NCBI GenBank assembly: GCA_023333565.1
Contig: JAJKFH010001431.1
Location: 558,001-622,000 of the forward strand
Direction of reading: 5' to 3'
Origin: Puffinus mauretanicus
Taxonomy: Eukaryota; Chordata; Aves; Procellariiformes; Procellariidae
Length of the DNA: 64,000 bases
Both the position numbers and the translations under genes were made by a program. Shown here piece by piece: positions 48,180 through 59,530 of the stretch. How positions within the stretch are numbered: position 1 is the stretch's first letter; the number at the start of each line of letters is the position of its first letter. The notes beneath the pieces are model-generated. The model searched no databases. It worked only from the letters and a program-made list of their open reading frames with translations, and was not told the origin of the DNA.

Positions 48180-50230
48180 CTTCCTGAAGACCGATAGTAG
48201 TATGATGACCGAATTCATGCGAAGAGGGAACTGGAAGCTATGAATTGGCCTAGGACTTTGCTCAAGTGAAGTTCTCTATTACGAACTGACCCCTAAGTCT
48301 GTAATCAACACATTCATGAGGTAGGCTGAATATACATGATTAATTATTTGTACCAATAGCTCCAAAAAGTCCAGTTCAAAGACTGTGGACCTGAAGAGGT
48401 AGACACAGAACAACATAAAGTCCTTGCTCCAGAAAACAGACACTTTAGATATTGAACAAGATGTGCCAAGTGGTACAGATACCTCTTCTGTGAGGGCCAT
48501 CTCTTTTTGCTTTAAGTCTAGCTCTTATAAGCTTCATTTGACACTCTCTGCTTCTTGCAGTGGATAGACAGTGAACAGTCATTTCCTATCGACTCACTCC
48601 ACATAATTCATGAGTTTTCAGAACTCTATAAAGCATTCCATAGTTTATCATAGCTGATCTTTTTCTGAGCTTTTTACACCTCAAATGTGTCCTTTTTTGA
48701 GATGAGGGAACCCTAACTGAAAAAATATTCAAGATGCAGATGAACAGAGTCATAATTATCTTTGTGTTTTGCTTTTTATTCCTGGCATTTGAGTTGTTTT
48801 TTTGACTGGTGCTGGGCACTGAGCTTATGCTTCCATGGAGCTGTCTATTGTAACCTCAAGCTCCCACTCCCAAATGATAATTGTCAGCTCAGAGCCAGTC
48901 ATTTTATTTCACTGTGAAGGGTATTTGCTCTGTTGCAAGGACAGACCTCTGTTTCCTGTCTTTCAGCCAATTATCTATTCCTACCAGGGTCCTTCCCTCT
49001 TATCCTATGGCTGCTAAGTTTCGTTAGAAATCATTCATGGGAGACTTTGTCAAAAGCATTTTGAAAATCCAGTTGTACTTTGCTTGACTGGCTCACCTGA
49101 GCCATATGCTTGTTAACTTCAAAAAACTCTAATGGATTTTACAAGGCAGAATTTCCTGCTACAGAACTGACATTGGCTCTTCCATGTAGATTGCATTTAG
49201 ACATGTATTTTAGGTAAAGTCTGTCCTTTATTGTAGCTTTTACAAATTTGTGCACTAGAGTTACTAGCGTGCAGGCCTGTAGCTCTCTGGATCCTCCCTG
49301 GCATCACATTTGCTAGCCTTCAGTGTTCATGGTGCCCAAAAAGTTAATGCGGGAGATCACATACTCCTATTCGTGATTCAGCTATTACCTCCTTGGGTTT
49401 TCTCAGAACTCTTGGCTAAATACCATCCAGTCCAGATAACTCGTTAGCACTTATGCTAATGTTACGATAGCCTCTCCACAGTCACTCATGTTTCAGCTGG
49501 ATCCTCTGCAGGATTGCCTTCCAAAAAGGCTTCTAGTGAGGAAATATCCTCAGTTTCTTCTACAGTGAGCAGTGATGCAAGTATTCATTCTGCTTTTCTG
49601 CAACAGCCTTGCCCTCTCAGTTCTCAACCTGGCTGTCAGTGGGCTCCACAGACTGCCTGGCAGGCTTTTTGCTCTGATGTGCTGGAAGAGGAATTTAGTA
49701 TTACTTTTGATTGCTCCAGCCAACTGTTCCTCAAACTCTTTTTTTTTGGCCTGTCTAATTATATTTTTGCATTTAATCTGCCAGAGTTTATGATCCTTTT
49801 TATTTTCTTCATTTGGATACAGCTTCTGCTTTTTGAATGATGCCTTCTCAATTCTAATAAACTCTTTTACTTCCCAAAACTTCAGCTCACTGCTCCACCA
49901 GGCCTGCTTCTTTTTATTGTTTCTCAAGTTTTTCCTAACAGACAGTATGCACTGAAGCTCTGCTTTCAGTAGGATGTTTTTCGGTAGTCCCTGTACTGTC
50001 CATAAGGATTTAATTCTCTCAGCTACCTCGTTTAGCTTCTTTTTTAACAAGTTTCCTCATTTTCATATACCTCCGTTGCTCAAAGTTTAGCACAATTGTG
50101 GTGGATTTTTGGCCTTTGCTGCTCCAGAGAGGATATTGGATCTAAGTACGTTATGGTCACTGCTCTTGAATGGTGCTTTTCCTGTGAAATTTTGAACCAG
50201 AACCTATGCAGCCTTTAGTACCATGACACA
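48180..50230 (-). mobile_element. Old CR1/L3-clade LINE fragment (ORF2 part)
   Basis: A degenerate non-LTR retrotransposon lies on the minus strand, so its 5' side is at the high coordinates. In order, the minus-strand translation shows an SSDHN word typical of the end of the apurinic-type endonuclease (about 50150-50167), an AWWSSELK word of the endonuclease-RT linker (about 49884-49915), a GLDGI word matching the family's GPDGI (about 49421-49443), the RT palm motif LDFQNAFDKVSH (49037-49075), and NWLKDRKQRSVL (about 48934-48976). These are established CR1/L3 landmarks. Frames shift and stops occur between them, so the copy is dead. The FADD catalytic block expected after the NWL segment is missing, which implies an internal deletion. 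Sequence down to about 48.2-48.3 kb resembles the ORF2 C-terminus and 3' region, but that boundary is approximate. No typical 8-bp CR1 terminal repeats were seen. Confidence 0.88.
49550..50050 (-). pseudogene. ORF2 linker segment of the LINE, longest intact frame
   Basis: This is the longest uninterrupted frame inside the CR1/L3 LINE, about 166 codons. It covers the region between endonuclease and reverse transcriptase: a charged helical stretch, the WWSSEL word, a lysine-rich helix with regularly spaced aromatic residues, and a KSNTKFLFQHI word matching the family's DNKKGFF-like motif. It ends before the RT core, which continues in other frames. It is a remnant of the element rather than a host gene. 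No catalytic residues lie in this part. Confidence 0.75.
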
Positions 50231-50234
50231 AAGT

Positions 50235-51735
50235 ATTTTGAAAACATGAGATGAACAGAATTTAGGGTAAAAAGGAGACAGCTCAGGTACTTGTACCAGT
50301 ATCAATGGGATTGATTTGAAGGCAAAATGGTAGAAGAGGTTTAAGAAATTATTTTGAAGTATTAAACTGTTATGGACTTTATCACAGACCAGGAAAGAGG
50401 GTGATGTGGAGATGGACTGACTGAGGCTAATATCACTCGAGGAGCAGAGCTGGGGTCAGCTAGACATGATGTGATGGAGTGACTGGAGGCGGTATCAAGA
50501 ATAAGCAGAGGAGAGGAAATGATGGATCAGGAAGGTAATTTTGGCAGCAGTACTGAGAATAGATTTGAAGGGTGATCAAGCAATATTATGGTTGCAGGGT
50601 GTGGCATGAGGAGATAATACGGCCTTTCTCCATACTGATTCCTTTATGCAAACAAAGCTTCCTCTATGCAAACTGCGTCAACATCCTGAATGCATTTGGA
50701 CAACTGGGCCCCTGTCTGAACCAGTTCATATATTAAAAACTGATTCAAACCTTATAAAATGTTAACCTGAATAATGTATGACAGAAATCAAGGATTAGAA
50801 GTTGTGAGTAGCACTGATGGCCTTGAAAATATACCAGCGTGCTGCAATGCTATGAGGTTACTTGTGCCATACTGCCTAGAAGATCTCCAGTAAAAGGAAA
50901 ATTAGCAGAAAAACCTCAGGTCAAAAATGGTAGCAGAAGGCTAATCCTTCAATTAATTAAATCATTGCAGATGAACCTTCTTTATGCAAAAGAAGAAGGT
51001 AATTTTGCATTACTGTTTTGCACATGTGGGCTTTATTCACTGAGGAAATGTAATCATCAGTCCAGGCAGTGCTTTTCTCCTTGCCTCCCAGCCCCTAGCT
51101 TAGAAATGAACATGTGCAGAATGGATGTGTGTGGTAGTAGCTATATTCTTTTCCCCTGATTTATTTGGTCCCATACATGCTGAATACATCAGGCATTTGT
51201 TTAAGTGTGCCTTTCTGGGTAACTGTGGACTGGAGGAGTATTGAACTTGGTATAATACGAATCTCTCAATAAATAAAAAATCTCCTACTAAATCTCCCTT
51301 TATAAAGAGAAGAGAGATCTGTAGCATTCCACCTGCGTATGAATCGATTTCAATCAGCCTTTAGGAGGTTTCAGGCAGCATTAGCTGTAGGATAGCATAG
51401 CACAGTAGCGAAACTGCCCTCACATCCCTTATTGACAGGTTTGTTATGAAACATGGAATATTTAGATTGAGGAGATTCATCCCAGTACTGCAGACACCCA
51501 GCCCTGTTATCTTCACTTCAAGTCTATTGTAATGCTATCCACAAGCACACCAGCTTCCCCATCACATGCAACAGGACACCAACTTCTCTGGATAAGCCTT
51601 TTCTGGAAACTAATAAGCTCTTTAAAGGGGGAGGAGGGGAAGGCAGATATTTTCTGGTTACTTTTTTTTAGAGCAATTTCTGTGGTTAGGAAAATGGACC
51701 AACTTTCACACTTCAGAATCCTCTGATTCAGATAT
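50235..51735. other. Unique non-coding DNA flanking the LINE
   Basis: AT-rich DNA with no gene, no second LINE piece and no recognisable repeat. Open frames up to 106 codons lack support. Confidence 0.55.
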
Positions 51736-51739
51736 GGGC

Positions 51740-52010
51740 AAGGTGAGAGGTTAGAGGCCTCATTGTTAATGAGAGAGGCAGCCTCTGATTTTTACACTAA
51801 TTGAAGCATTTACATTTTTCAGCTGAACTAAAATGCAAAACTAACACATTCCTTGGAGATTTATAACCCCACTATGGATTCTCCTATCCTCTCTCCCTTA
51901 ATTATCCCAAATTATCTGATCTCTCATGAAGAAGAAAGAAATTAATATTAATATTCCATTTAGAATATACTCTAAAATGCAGTAGAAAATGGAGGCAATA
52001 ATAATGATAA
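51740..52010. promoter_or_regulatory. AT-rich unique block, enhancer-like
   Basis: CATTGTTAATGAGAG, CACTAATTGAAGC, CTTAATTATCCC and AATTAATATTAATATT cluster here without repeats or open frames. Homeodomain and OTX-like cores (TAATTATCC) are visible. Function inferred. Confidence 0.3.
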
Positions 52011-52014
52011 AGAG

Positions 52015-53540
52015 GGTATCTGAGATGATTTGGAATATATAATCTTTCTTCTCTTCATTGCAGCTTCCTTATACTAGAGCAAGCCAGGAAAACTCTGTCT
52101 TGTATTCATTTAGCAGAGCAATTTTTGTGCTGCATTGACTTCCAGTATGTAAGTAAAAGCTTGGTAAAATATTGCTCTGCCTGTTAAATGTAATATTTTG
52201 GCCTTGTGCCTTGATCAGAAAAAAATTAAGGACAAAAGAAATTGGATAACTTTTTCTGGAGTGTTTGTACATGGGGAGCAAATAAACAGGTAAGGCTCAT
52301 CACTGGAGAGTAGACAGGAAAAATAGCAAGAAGAAAAGAGCAGCTATAAACTGGACATGAAATGAAGCAGAAATTATAGTTTATGTTGAAAGAAAGGGGG
52401 GAATCACAGTTATCCGAAGAGCAAACAGTGGGGTCAAATTAATCAGAAGTTGCAAATGTCGAATCCGTCTTTATGGGCCGTAGGTCAGAGGAAAGAGTCT
52501 GCTTGCATGAAAGAGACAGAGAGGTGCCACAGGGAAGGGTGGGAGGGGAAAAGGAAGAATGTCTCTTCATTTGGATGGTGAGACCAAAGTACCTGGTAAA
52601 TCTCCAGTTAGCCACTGACTGACTACTGATGGTGAGTTACAGGTTTGTAATTGGCCTTTACTGCTCAGAGATGGTTCCCAGCTGCTGCCCCAAATTCCTT
52701 GCACCCAACTCTAGGGCATTGGCTTTGGATGTGGTGCTTTGGATTGGCTTTGGCACTGGGAAGTTGGTAGTTATAAGCTATGAGTGAAGGAGAGGCTTAG
52801 CTTTGGTTTAGAAGTGCCCTAAGATGGAAAGTAGCCTCGAGAATGGAACTCAGTGGTGGGATACCATTCACACTGAACGCAAATGTAAGCCCAAGTTCAG
52901 CTTTAAAACTGAAGGCAAATTATAAATCTGAGTCCCAAGACCATTTCTTCATCTTGTTCTGTGTAAGTTTGTTCAGCGTTTCCACTCACTGAGAGGAGCT
53001 AGAGACTTTCAAAGGACCCACCACCTGTGAGCATCTTGGCTTACAACTGCCTTGGTCTTACGCTGTCGGCTGTATTTAGAACTATGTTATCCCATGAAAG
53101 TAATGTTTGATTTCTCCAACAATATTTTGTGTCAAAAATGTAACTTTTTAAAGGCAGAAGGGATATAGACTAACCCCCTACTCTCCTATTTTTATAAACC
53201 CTTTTTTTCTCACTGTCTTAGTACAATGTTGGCAGGTTGCTGTAAGGATGGAAGACATCAACCAAAGTGAAGCCCATCTCCAAAGCCGTTGCATATGGCA
53301 TCACATATTGGGCTTGAGCATGGATTGTGGGAGAAAAGACTGCCATATTAAAAAAAAAAAAACAACAAGAGAGGATGATATTAAAAATAGTGAACAGACC
53401 TGAGATTAGCTGTGAACTAAAAAAGCCATTTTGCTGTTACTTTTTAGCTTAGCCTTTACTGTTTTTGTAAGCTTTGCCTGCTCTGTTTTGTTTGCCTAGC
53501 TTTCAGAGGCTGAAGATATGTTTGTAAGAAGTATTGAGAC
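52015..53540. other. Unique non-coding DNA, nothing assigned
   Basis: Contains a small direct repeat (ATTGGCTTTGG at 52719 and 52743) and an A tract at 53.35 kb. No gene supported. Confidence 0.55.
53350..53362. repeat. Poly-A tract
   Basis: A run of 13 A followed by CAACAAGA in AT-rich unique sequence. Confidence 0.85.
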
Positions 53541-53639
53541 ATGCAGCTAAGTCTAGAAATATATAGAAGCTATTCAAGGTCAACATCCAACACAGCTGAG
53601 GGTCTATGCTACACGGGACCAGGCATACTTACTGTTGCA

Positions 53640-53905
53640 GGTGGCCTTACCTCAGCGCTATCTCAAGGTAATAATACACCGAAAGTGGATGGAGGATGCC
53701 GTGGACTTGCTGGTGGCAGGCGCCGCAGCACCACGTGTTGCAATGCTGCAGGCGCTATGGAGCCAGCCCCTGGATTGCGTGTGGCAGGCGGTCCACAGCA
53801 CATGTGCAGAATTGCACCCGGGGAAGTGCTGCACAAGACTGTGCATTGCTGGCACAACAGCCTCGCTGCACGTGGCGACTCTGGGTTATTGTATGCTGGT
53901 AGAAT
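53640..53905. other. CpG-dense patch of unknown origin
   Basis: A 270-bp patch with many CpG and CA/TG words (GCAGGCGCCGCAGC, GTTGCAATGCTGCAGGCG, CACGTGGCGACTC) stands out from AT-rich flanks. Several frames on both strands remain open through it, the longest starting near 53541 on the plus strand. I recognise no protein family and no transposon termini. It could be a foreign insert such as an old DNA transposon or retroposed fragment, or a small regulatory island. Confidence 0.4.
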
Positions 53906-54139
53906 TGTAGTGTACCTACGGATGTTGTGGGTTGGATGTTTTGGGTTCATTTTCAGTCTGGAGCATCTGTGAAAGGAGCTTGTGTTTCTCAGCCTTCTCC
54001 AACAGGCCAAAATATTTGGGAAGGAACACTAGGTCCTAATGCAGTGTTTTGTTGTTCTGTTCAATATAGTGACATTCAGCCTCAGGTGAAGCAATTTTGT
54101 GCTCCTGCCTCCTTGGCTTTATTTAAAAGTGAGAATGAA

Positions 54140-54160
54140 AACCAAACCAAACCAAACCCC
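54140..54160. repeat. Short ACCAA microsatellite
   Basis: AACCA-type units repeat about four times. A minor simple repeat. Confidence 0.8.
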
Positions 54161-54349
54161 ACTCCTAAGGATGTTAGTAGTAGCTACAGGTTTTTGGTGT
54201 GAATGTGTGTTTTGAATAGTTACTAGCGAATATGTGACCTTTAAACATAATGGAATGGGGAAACTAGATTTTATTTCATTTAGCCTGATGTAACAATTTC
54301 AATGTTATGCATTGCAAGAACATTTGCAATCCACCATTGAGAAACCATT

Positions 54350-54540
54350 GAAATGTGATGGATAAAGCACTGGACTGGGATTTTATTCTAGGCATAGCTG
54401 TAGACTTTCTATATCAATTTGTGCAAGAAAATTAACCGGCCCCCTTAGCCAGGGCTTTCTTATCTGTGAAATGAGAATGATAATCCCACAATACCAGTCT
54501 GTGACAAATCCATGAATATTACTCGTATTTACTAAACAGT
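54350..54540 (+). mobile_element. MIR-like CORE-SINE relic
   Basis: The segment begins with a 'ggataaagcactggactggg' word (MIR: GGTTAAGAGCACTGGACTCTGG). It continues through 'gcatagctgtagactt' and 'gtgcaagaaaattaaccgg', and then 'ctttcttatctgtgaaatga' with 'gaatgataat', which equals the MIR core TCCTCATCTGTAAAATGGG and GATAATAATA. Order and spacing match the family along nearly its whole length. It is diverged and non-functional. Confidence 0.65.
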
Positions 54541-55417
54541 TTCAGATTAGATTTTTCTCTTGTCCAGTTATTTCAGAAAACAGTTATCAAGAAAACCTGA
54601 CTAAAGAAATGAAAGCCGTTACCTTACGGATCTAATGTGAATTGGCTGACACGTGCTAGACTGTTGAATGTCCCAGGATGAGAAATTAAAATAATTTTTT
54701 AAAATTATTGAACAACTGATTGCTAAAAGTATCGTATGACCAAAGACACCTCTTACTGACTTCATAATCACTGAAAATGTCTGCAGCAGTCACAAAAAAT
54801 AATGCAGCTTAGTTACATTCCTCATTAATTTTCTTCATTAAGTAAGAGATATGAGGCTAAAATGAGACAATTTTATTATTAAAACTACAATTTGATTTCC
54901 AAATACCTTTTTTTTTATTCTGTAGCAAACACTTTATGGATTGCTTTCTTGTTCATCATTTAATGAGCAGCAAACTATTCTGCAAACTGCCACAGAAGAA
55001 AATAACATGTATGAGAGGATGAGGAAAGAAATAAAACAGCACATGCTATAAACTGAACAAAATAAATACAAGGTATTTATGCATGCTTTTTATTACATGT
55101 CTTTTTCTGTACTGCTCTGGGTGAAAAGAAATATTCTACATTCCCTCGTGTGAATTAGGCTAAGACACTGAATTCCAGAAGCTGGTTGGTACCTTTTCTT
55201 AATTCAGAAAAACAAAGTGTCTTTCTTTTTCCGTTCTTGTTTTCATTTCCTTACAGCTATCTCCTGTGCATCACATATCGAATCTGCAGTGGTGCTCATT
55301 TGCAAGAAAAGTGCCACATGTGTGTGCACGGTGGTCTGATTGTAAAAGACTTGCCTTCCTTCCCCTTTCTGGAGATCCCGAAGGCCACATTTGTCATATA
55401 GTCACTTTGCTATGAGT

Positions 55418-55490
55418 GTGTAATTAAATGTAAAGCACTTTGGGATGTTCAGCTGTATAAAGTATTGCTATTGAAATGCAAGTTGTTTTT
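55418..55490 (+). repeat. L2/CORE-SINE-type 3' tail
   Basis: TGTAAAGCACTTTGGGATGT followed by 'ctgtataaagtattgctatt' and 'gaaatgcaag' matches the recurrent tail of L2-related LINEs and their SINE partners (TGTAAAGCGCTTTG, then CTATATAAATGCAAG). The tail is the 3' recognition end, so the element would extend to the left, where I cannot define it. Confidence 0.5.
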
Positions 55491-56084
55491 CTGCAGACAA
55501 ACACAAAAGGAAAAAACCAAGTAAACAGCAACAAAAAAACAAATGAAAAGGTTTCTAGGGATAAAAATGTGAACTCTGTTAGATAAATAAAACATTAGAA
55601 AGACAGGAAAATACTTCCGGAAAACAAATCAATAAGATAAAAAAAAAGATTTATTTGAGAAAGTTGACAGGCTTGCAGAAATTTCTAGCTTACAAGCTAT
55701 TTACAGAGAGAAAATATGATGAATCAAGACACAATCATCAAAGTAAAAACCCTAGGTATTAAAATTTTAACTCTAACTTGTAGAGAGTCCAAATCTTTTC
55801 TTCTGTGACATAAATTTGCACAGGCAGTAGAAGCTTCCAATTACAGAGTTTCTTCTGTATTTTACATCCTTGGAGATAATGTTTGTCCTTTTGTAAAATG
55901 AGTGTGAGATTCTGTCCTCCCTAATTTATGACTGCTATACGACATAGTAGGAACTGGAATTATTTAGAAAAACAGAAAAAAAATAAGACCTAACAAGCTC
56001 ATTGGTGGATAGTTCTATTTATTCACTGCAAAATGACTTTTTTGCCATGATGAAACAGTGGCAGGATTTACTCTGAGTTGTGGT

Positions 56085-56165
56085 TTGCCCATGGACTAGA
56101 CCCCAGGTATGCAACCTTTCAGGTAAATGCCCTGACCACAAGGTTGTAGAATATAGGCATAATCA
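56085..56165 (-). mobile_element. tRNA-derived SINE head-like segment, antisense
   Basis: On the plus strand an 'agaccccaggtatgcaacct' word and 'aaatgccctgaccacaaggt' resemble the reverse complement of a tRNA-derived SINE head (box-B side first, then GTGCTCTAACCACTAGGCTA). It lacks the intact box B and the cloverleaf, so it is not a tRNA gene. Confidence 0.35.
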
Positions 56166-56399
56166 TGTTTTTTTTTCTCTCCATTGGTTCTGGTGGTTCA
56201 CGTCCGATACAACGGAAGAGGGAGCTGCATGCAGGTCTCCCCTTCCAGGGGAGCGCCCCAGCCCTTGCACTGCTAAGTAGGCAGTCGAAGAACACATGTC
56301 ACCACATCCTACTCCTCCCTGCTGTTTTTGGAAAGGGAGCCTGTGTCTAAAACCAGGGACACTCACCTGCTCCTTCTTCCATCCAAGTTGTTTTAGGAG

Positions 56400-57635
56400 G
56401 TTACTGCTCCACCTCCTCGTAACCCTCCTCAGGGGAGGTTACCACCCCCACAAGATCTTCTGAGGGAGCTTCTGTGTTGGGGCAGTGGGGGACAGCTTTT
56501 GAAGCAGGGCGGAGGCACACATGGTCTTCTGACTTCATTGAAAGTGTCTGGAAAGTAAGTGAAACTCTAACCAAAACAGTTAACCAGTTTTGGTTAGCTA
56601 TTTTGGCATTAAATACAATGAGACACGATGTATAGTATACACGTATTTCCCAGATAACTTCATAACCAAAACAGTTCATTATCAATAAATGCTCTCTATT
56701 AGACTCCTAGCTTTTTTTCAGTCTTCAATGATGACTTCTCATCAAAATTCATGTTCTGAAGGTCCTGGGTTGCTTTAGCTTTGGTAGCTTTCTCCTACTG
56801 GACCGTATTAACTCCTCTTATCATCTCCCAGATAATATAACCTTATTATCAGGGTCTATGCTGAATTGAATCTAATAGGTTGATGGTGGTTTTCTTTACA
56901 AAATGTTCATGCTTCTCAGTTTTGGATTGTTATGTGTTGAAGGCCAAAGAATAACAGAAGTTGGAATTGCCTTTCAATTTTCTAGTTATCCTCTGCACTT
57001 TTAGTTATTTCTGATACAATGTCTGAAATGTGTCAATTCACCTAGTCTTAGAAGTATGATTTCATGAAAACTAAAAGTCTTCTCCCTGGTTTACAGAATA
57101 CATAGCGACAAATGTTTCCATGCCAGGAGGACTACAGAGCAAGAAGTTGGACTACCCTTTCATGTCTTGCTTCAACTTGCTCCGTTTGGGCTAAAGTGAC
57201 TCTCCTGGAATTTGATAGTTGGCTCAGGTAATGCTGTGCACTCACTTTATTACTACGTATCTGAAATTGTTTCGGTTAGACGTGGCAAATTCCGAATGTT
57301 AGCTTTGTGTTTCCCCTTTGTTTTGAGAAATAATCCACTGTATTTGATTTCCTGAAATACATAACCATAACCTATTAAGAAAACATGTCTTGCTGGTTGC
57401 TTTGCTTCTGCCCTAGACTGAAATGCAGTGGGAAGATGGGAAACGGCCTCAGCTGAGTTGAAATTAGAGAGAAAGAAAGAAACACATTTGCACCATTGAA
57501 ACCTGGATCCATAGAAGGTAGTTTTTACAGTAGCTTTATTGTTCGTGTGTTTCTAATAACCTTCTCATTTCATCTTATTGTGAGTAAGGGGAGATGATGT
57601 ACTGCCATGAATGCTAGCGCATGGTCTAAGCTCCA
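56400..57635. other. Unique non-coding DNA, nothing assigned
   Basis: AT-rich DNA without a recognised repeat or gene. One frame of 94 codons on the minus strand at 56401-56685 has no domain. Confidence 0.55.
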
Positions 57636-57639
57636 GTTT

Positions 57640-57980
57640 TCATTATTACTTCCATTATCACAATGGATCTTCATTGGCCTGAATTGCTAACATTCTTATA
57701 GGAATGATAAGACTAAAATGACTCTGCCTGTCATTCACTGATGTGTGAATCGACAATCAAATGATTGATCAATTTTTCTGCGCTTCAATAGCTTCTTTCA
57801 AGCCACACATCCTGAGTTACTGTATAAAATGATGCAGTTCCAGCAAAGTTTTCTAAGGGACAGGTAAAGTAAATTAGGCAATTAGACCTAATCTTAGATT
57901 TAAAAATTTAAAATCCATCAGCGTCTCTGTCTTGCAAAGAAAATACATTTCAAAATCTGAACAGAAAAAGTATCCTTACA
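57640..57980. promoter_or_regulatory. Enhancer-like block with compound palindrome
   Basis: CAATCAAATGATTG at 57754-57767 is a perfect inverted repeat (CAATCA and TGATTG around AA). It overlaps a second palindrome, ATTGATCAAT, at 57764-57773. The shared TGATTGAT is the established PBX-HOX composite word. Nearby GCAATTAGACC and CTTATAGG words add to the pattern. No repeat or open frame overlaps. Confidence 0.35.
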
Positions 57981-59465
57981 AAAGAAAACTCCTCTACTCC
58001 CAACAGCCTGCCTGTGAACGGCTTTCATGAATTTCTAATATATTTTTCTTTTGTTCATTTTTTCAAAAAACTTTGGACCCTAGAAGCTTTAAAGAAGGAG
58101 GAGTTTTGAAAGTGGAGCAATAGGAAGTGCTAAATATTTTATTAGTGATTTATGAAAACATGTTCTTGCTTTATTCCTTTAAAAGAAAAAAATCATGACA
58201 GTTAGCAAAATGATGAGGATTAATGTATGAGAATGTATTGCATGGCAGCTTCTGAGTAATGGATTTATAAACAGTTTCTTTTTTTTTAAATTTTATGTCA
58301 AAATGGATTACAAGAAGACTAGCAAATTATTGTAGTCAGATTAAACAGAATACACAGGCCATGAGTTTTTCTGTAACGTCTGCTGCATCCTGACTGAGAT
58401 CACCCAGTCTTCATCTAGTTCCCTCTAACAGGAACATCATGTTACTTTTGCTCACTTCCTTGGTCTAAAGCAAAGAGTAAAGCAGGTGAACCTCTGAAGA
58501 GTTTAATGTAGGAAAAATGCTTCTTGATTTAAGTTAGGTTTCATCCAAAATCTATTTTTCAGTCTATTTAGTCCTTTTTGCAGTTGTTGGTGAACCTGTG
58601 CCCTTCATGGTGTACAGGTAATGATTCACTTTTAAACACTAATACAACCAGAGTTGTATGTTCTACACAATCTGTCAAAACTAAGAAACAATAAAGAGCT
58701 GCAGAAGGACAAAAAAAACCCCCAAAGATAAAGGACAAAAGTGAGACAGAAACCATCAAAATAGAAAAGTTGAGGCAGACAAAGGCTGGGTAACCATTTT
58801 GACAAGCTGACTGGAAGCCACTGTGCTTTATGCTGTGAGGGCTTCATCCCAGTTTCACTGGTGGCAGCAGAAAGGCTTCAGCAGGCTTTGATGCAAACCT
58901 AAATCAGCCAATTTATTGAATGATTTCTTCATTTTTGTGACACCAGTGTTGTTGCTGAGCAGGGATGAGGAGGAAGGGGACGAGGGGAGGCCAAAGGAAA
59001 GTTGACCACACAAATGTAATGTTGGAGGCATTAGACTGCATGGGGCTGTTCAGCCTCCACAAAGAACCAAACTTATTCCCATGGAAACCAATGTTCGAAG
59101 ATGAATAAGTAGCCTGGCTCTTAGCAGCTCCCTTTCCTTTTTCTCTTTTCTTTTCTCTTGGGATGTTTTGTTGTTGTTTTTGGTAAAGGGAAAGAAAGAG
59201 GCTCTTCACCTCCAAGCAGCTTGAGAAAAGACTGGCAACATTCATTTCACTAATAAGCTGGCAATTAATGCAAAAAGGAATGTCCTGGATTTCTCAGAGA
59301 GAAGTATTTTTCAACAGGAGCTAGTCAAGATGTTGATGAGGTTTTGTTTCTCTTTTTTTTTTTTGTTTAAATGGGAGGTACACTTTCTGGAAACGGGGGC
59401 TGCTAAGCTGGTGTTGTAAGTCTGCCCTCACGTGTTGGATTTTAACTCTTCAGGAGAGGAAGTGT

Positions 59466-59530
59466 AAGTGAGCTCAGTGGAATCCACCAGATGTATTATG
59501 GCACCACCCAGGTTCAGATCCTCAGGTCTG
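59466..59530. repeat. Ancient amniote repeat tail-like segment
   Basis: 'gagctcagtggaatccacca' and 'cacccaggttcagatcctca' match the recurring phrase family GAGTTACACCAGATTTACACC and GATCAGAATCTGG of old amniote LINE tails. Short and diverged. Confidence 0.35.

Noticed and set aside
53541..53972. Endogenous retrovirus or LTR
   Set aside because: No paired LTR, primer-binding site or gag/pol motif visible; only a CpG-dense patch.
56085..56165. Possible tRNA gene
   Set aside because: Only a SINE-head resemblance; no cloverleaf and no intact box B.
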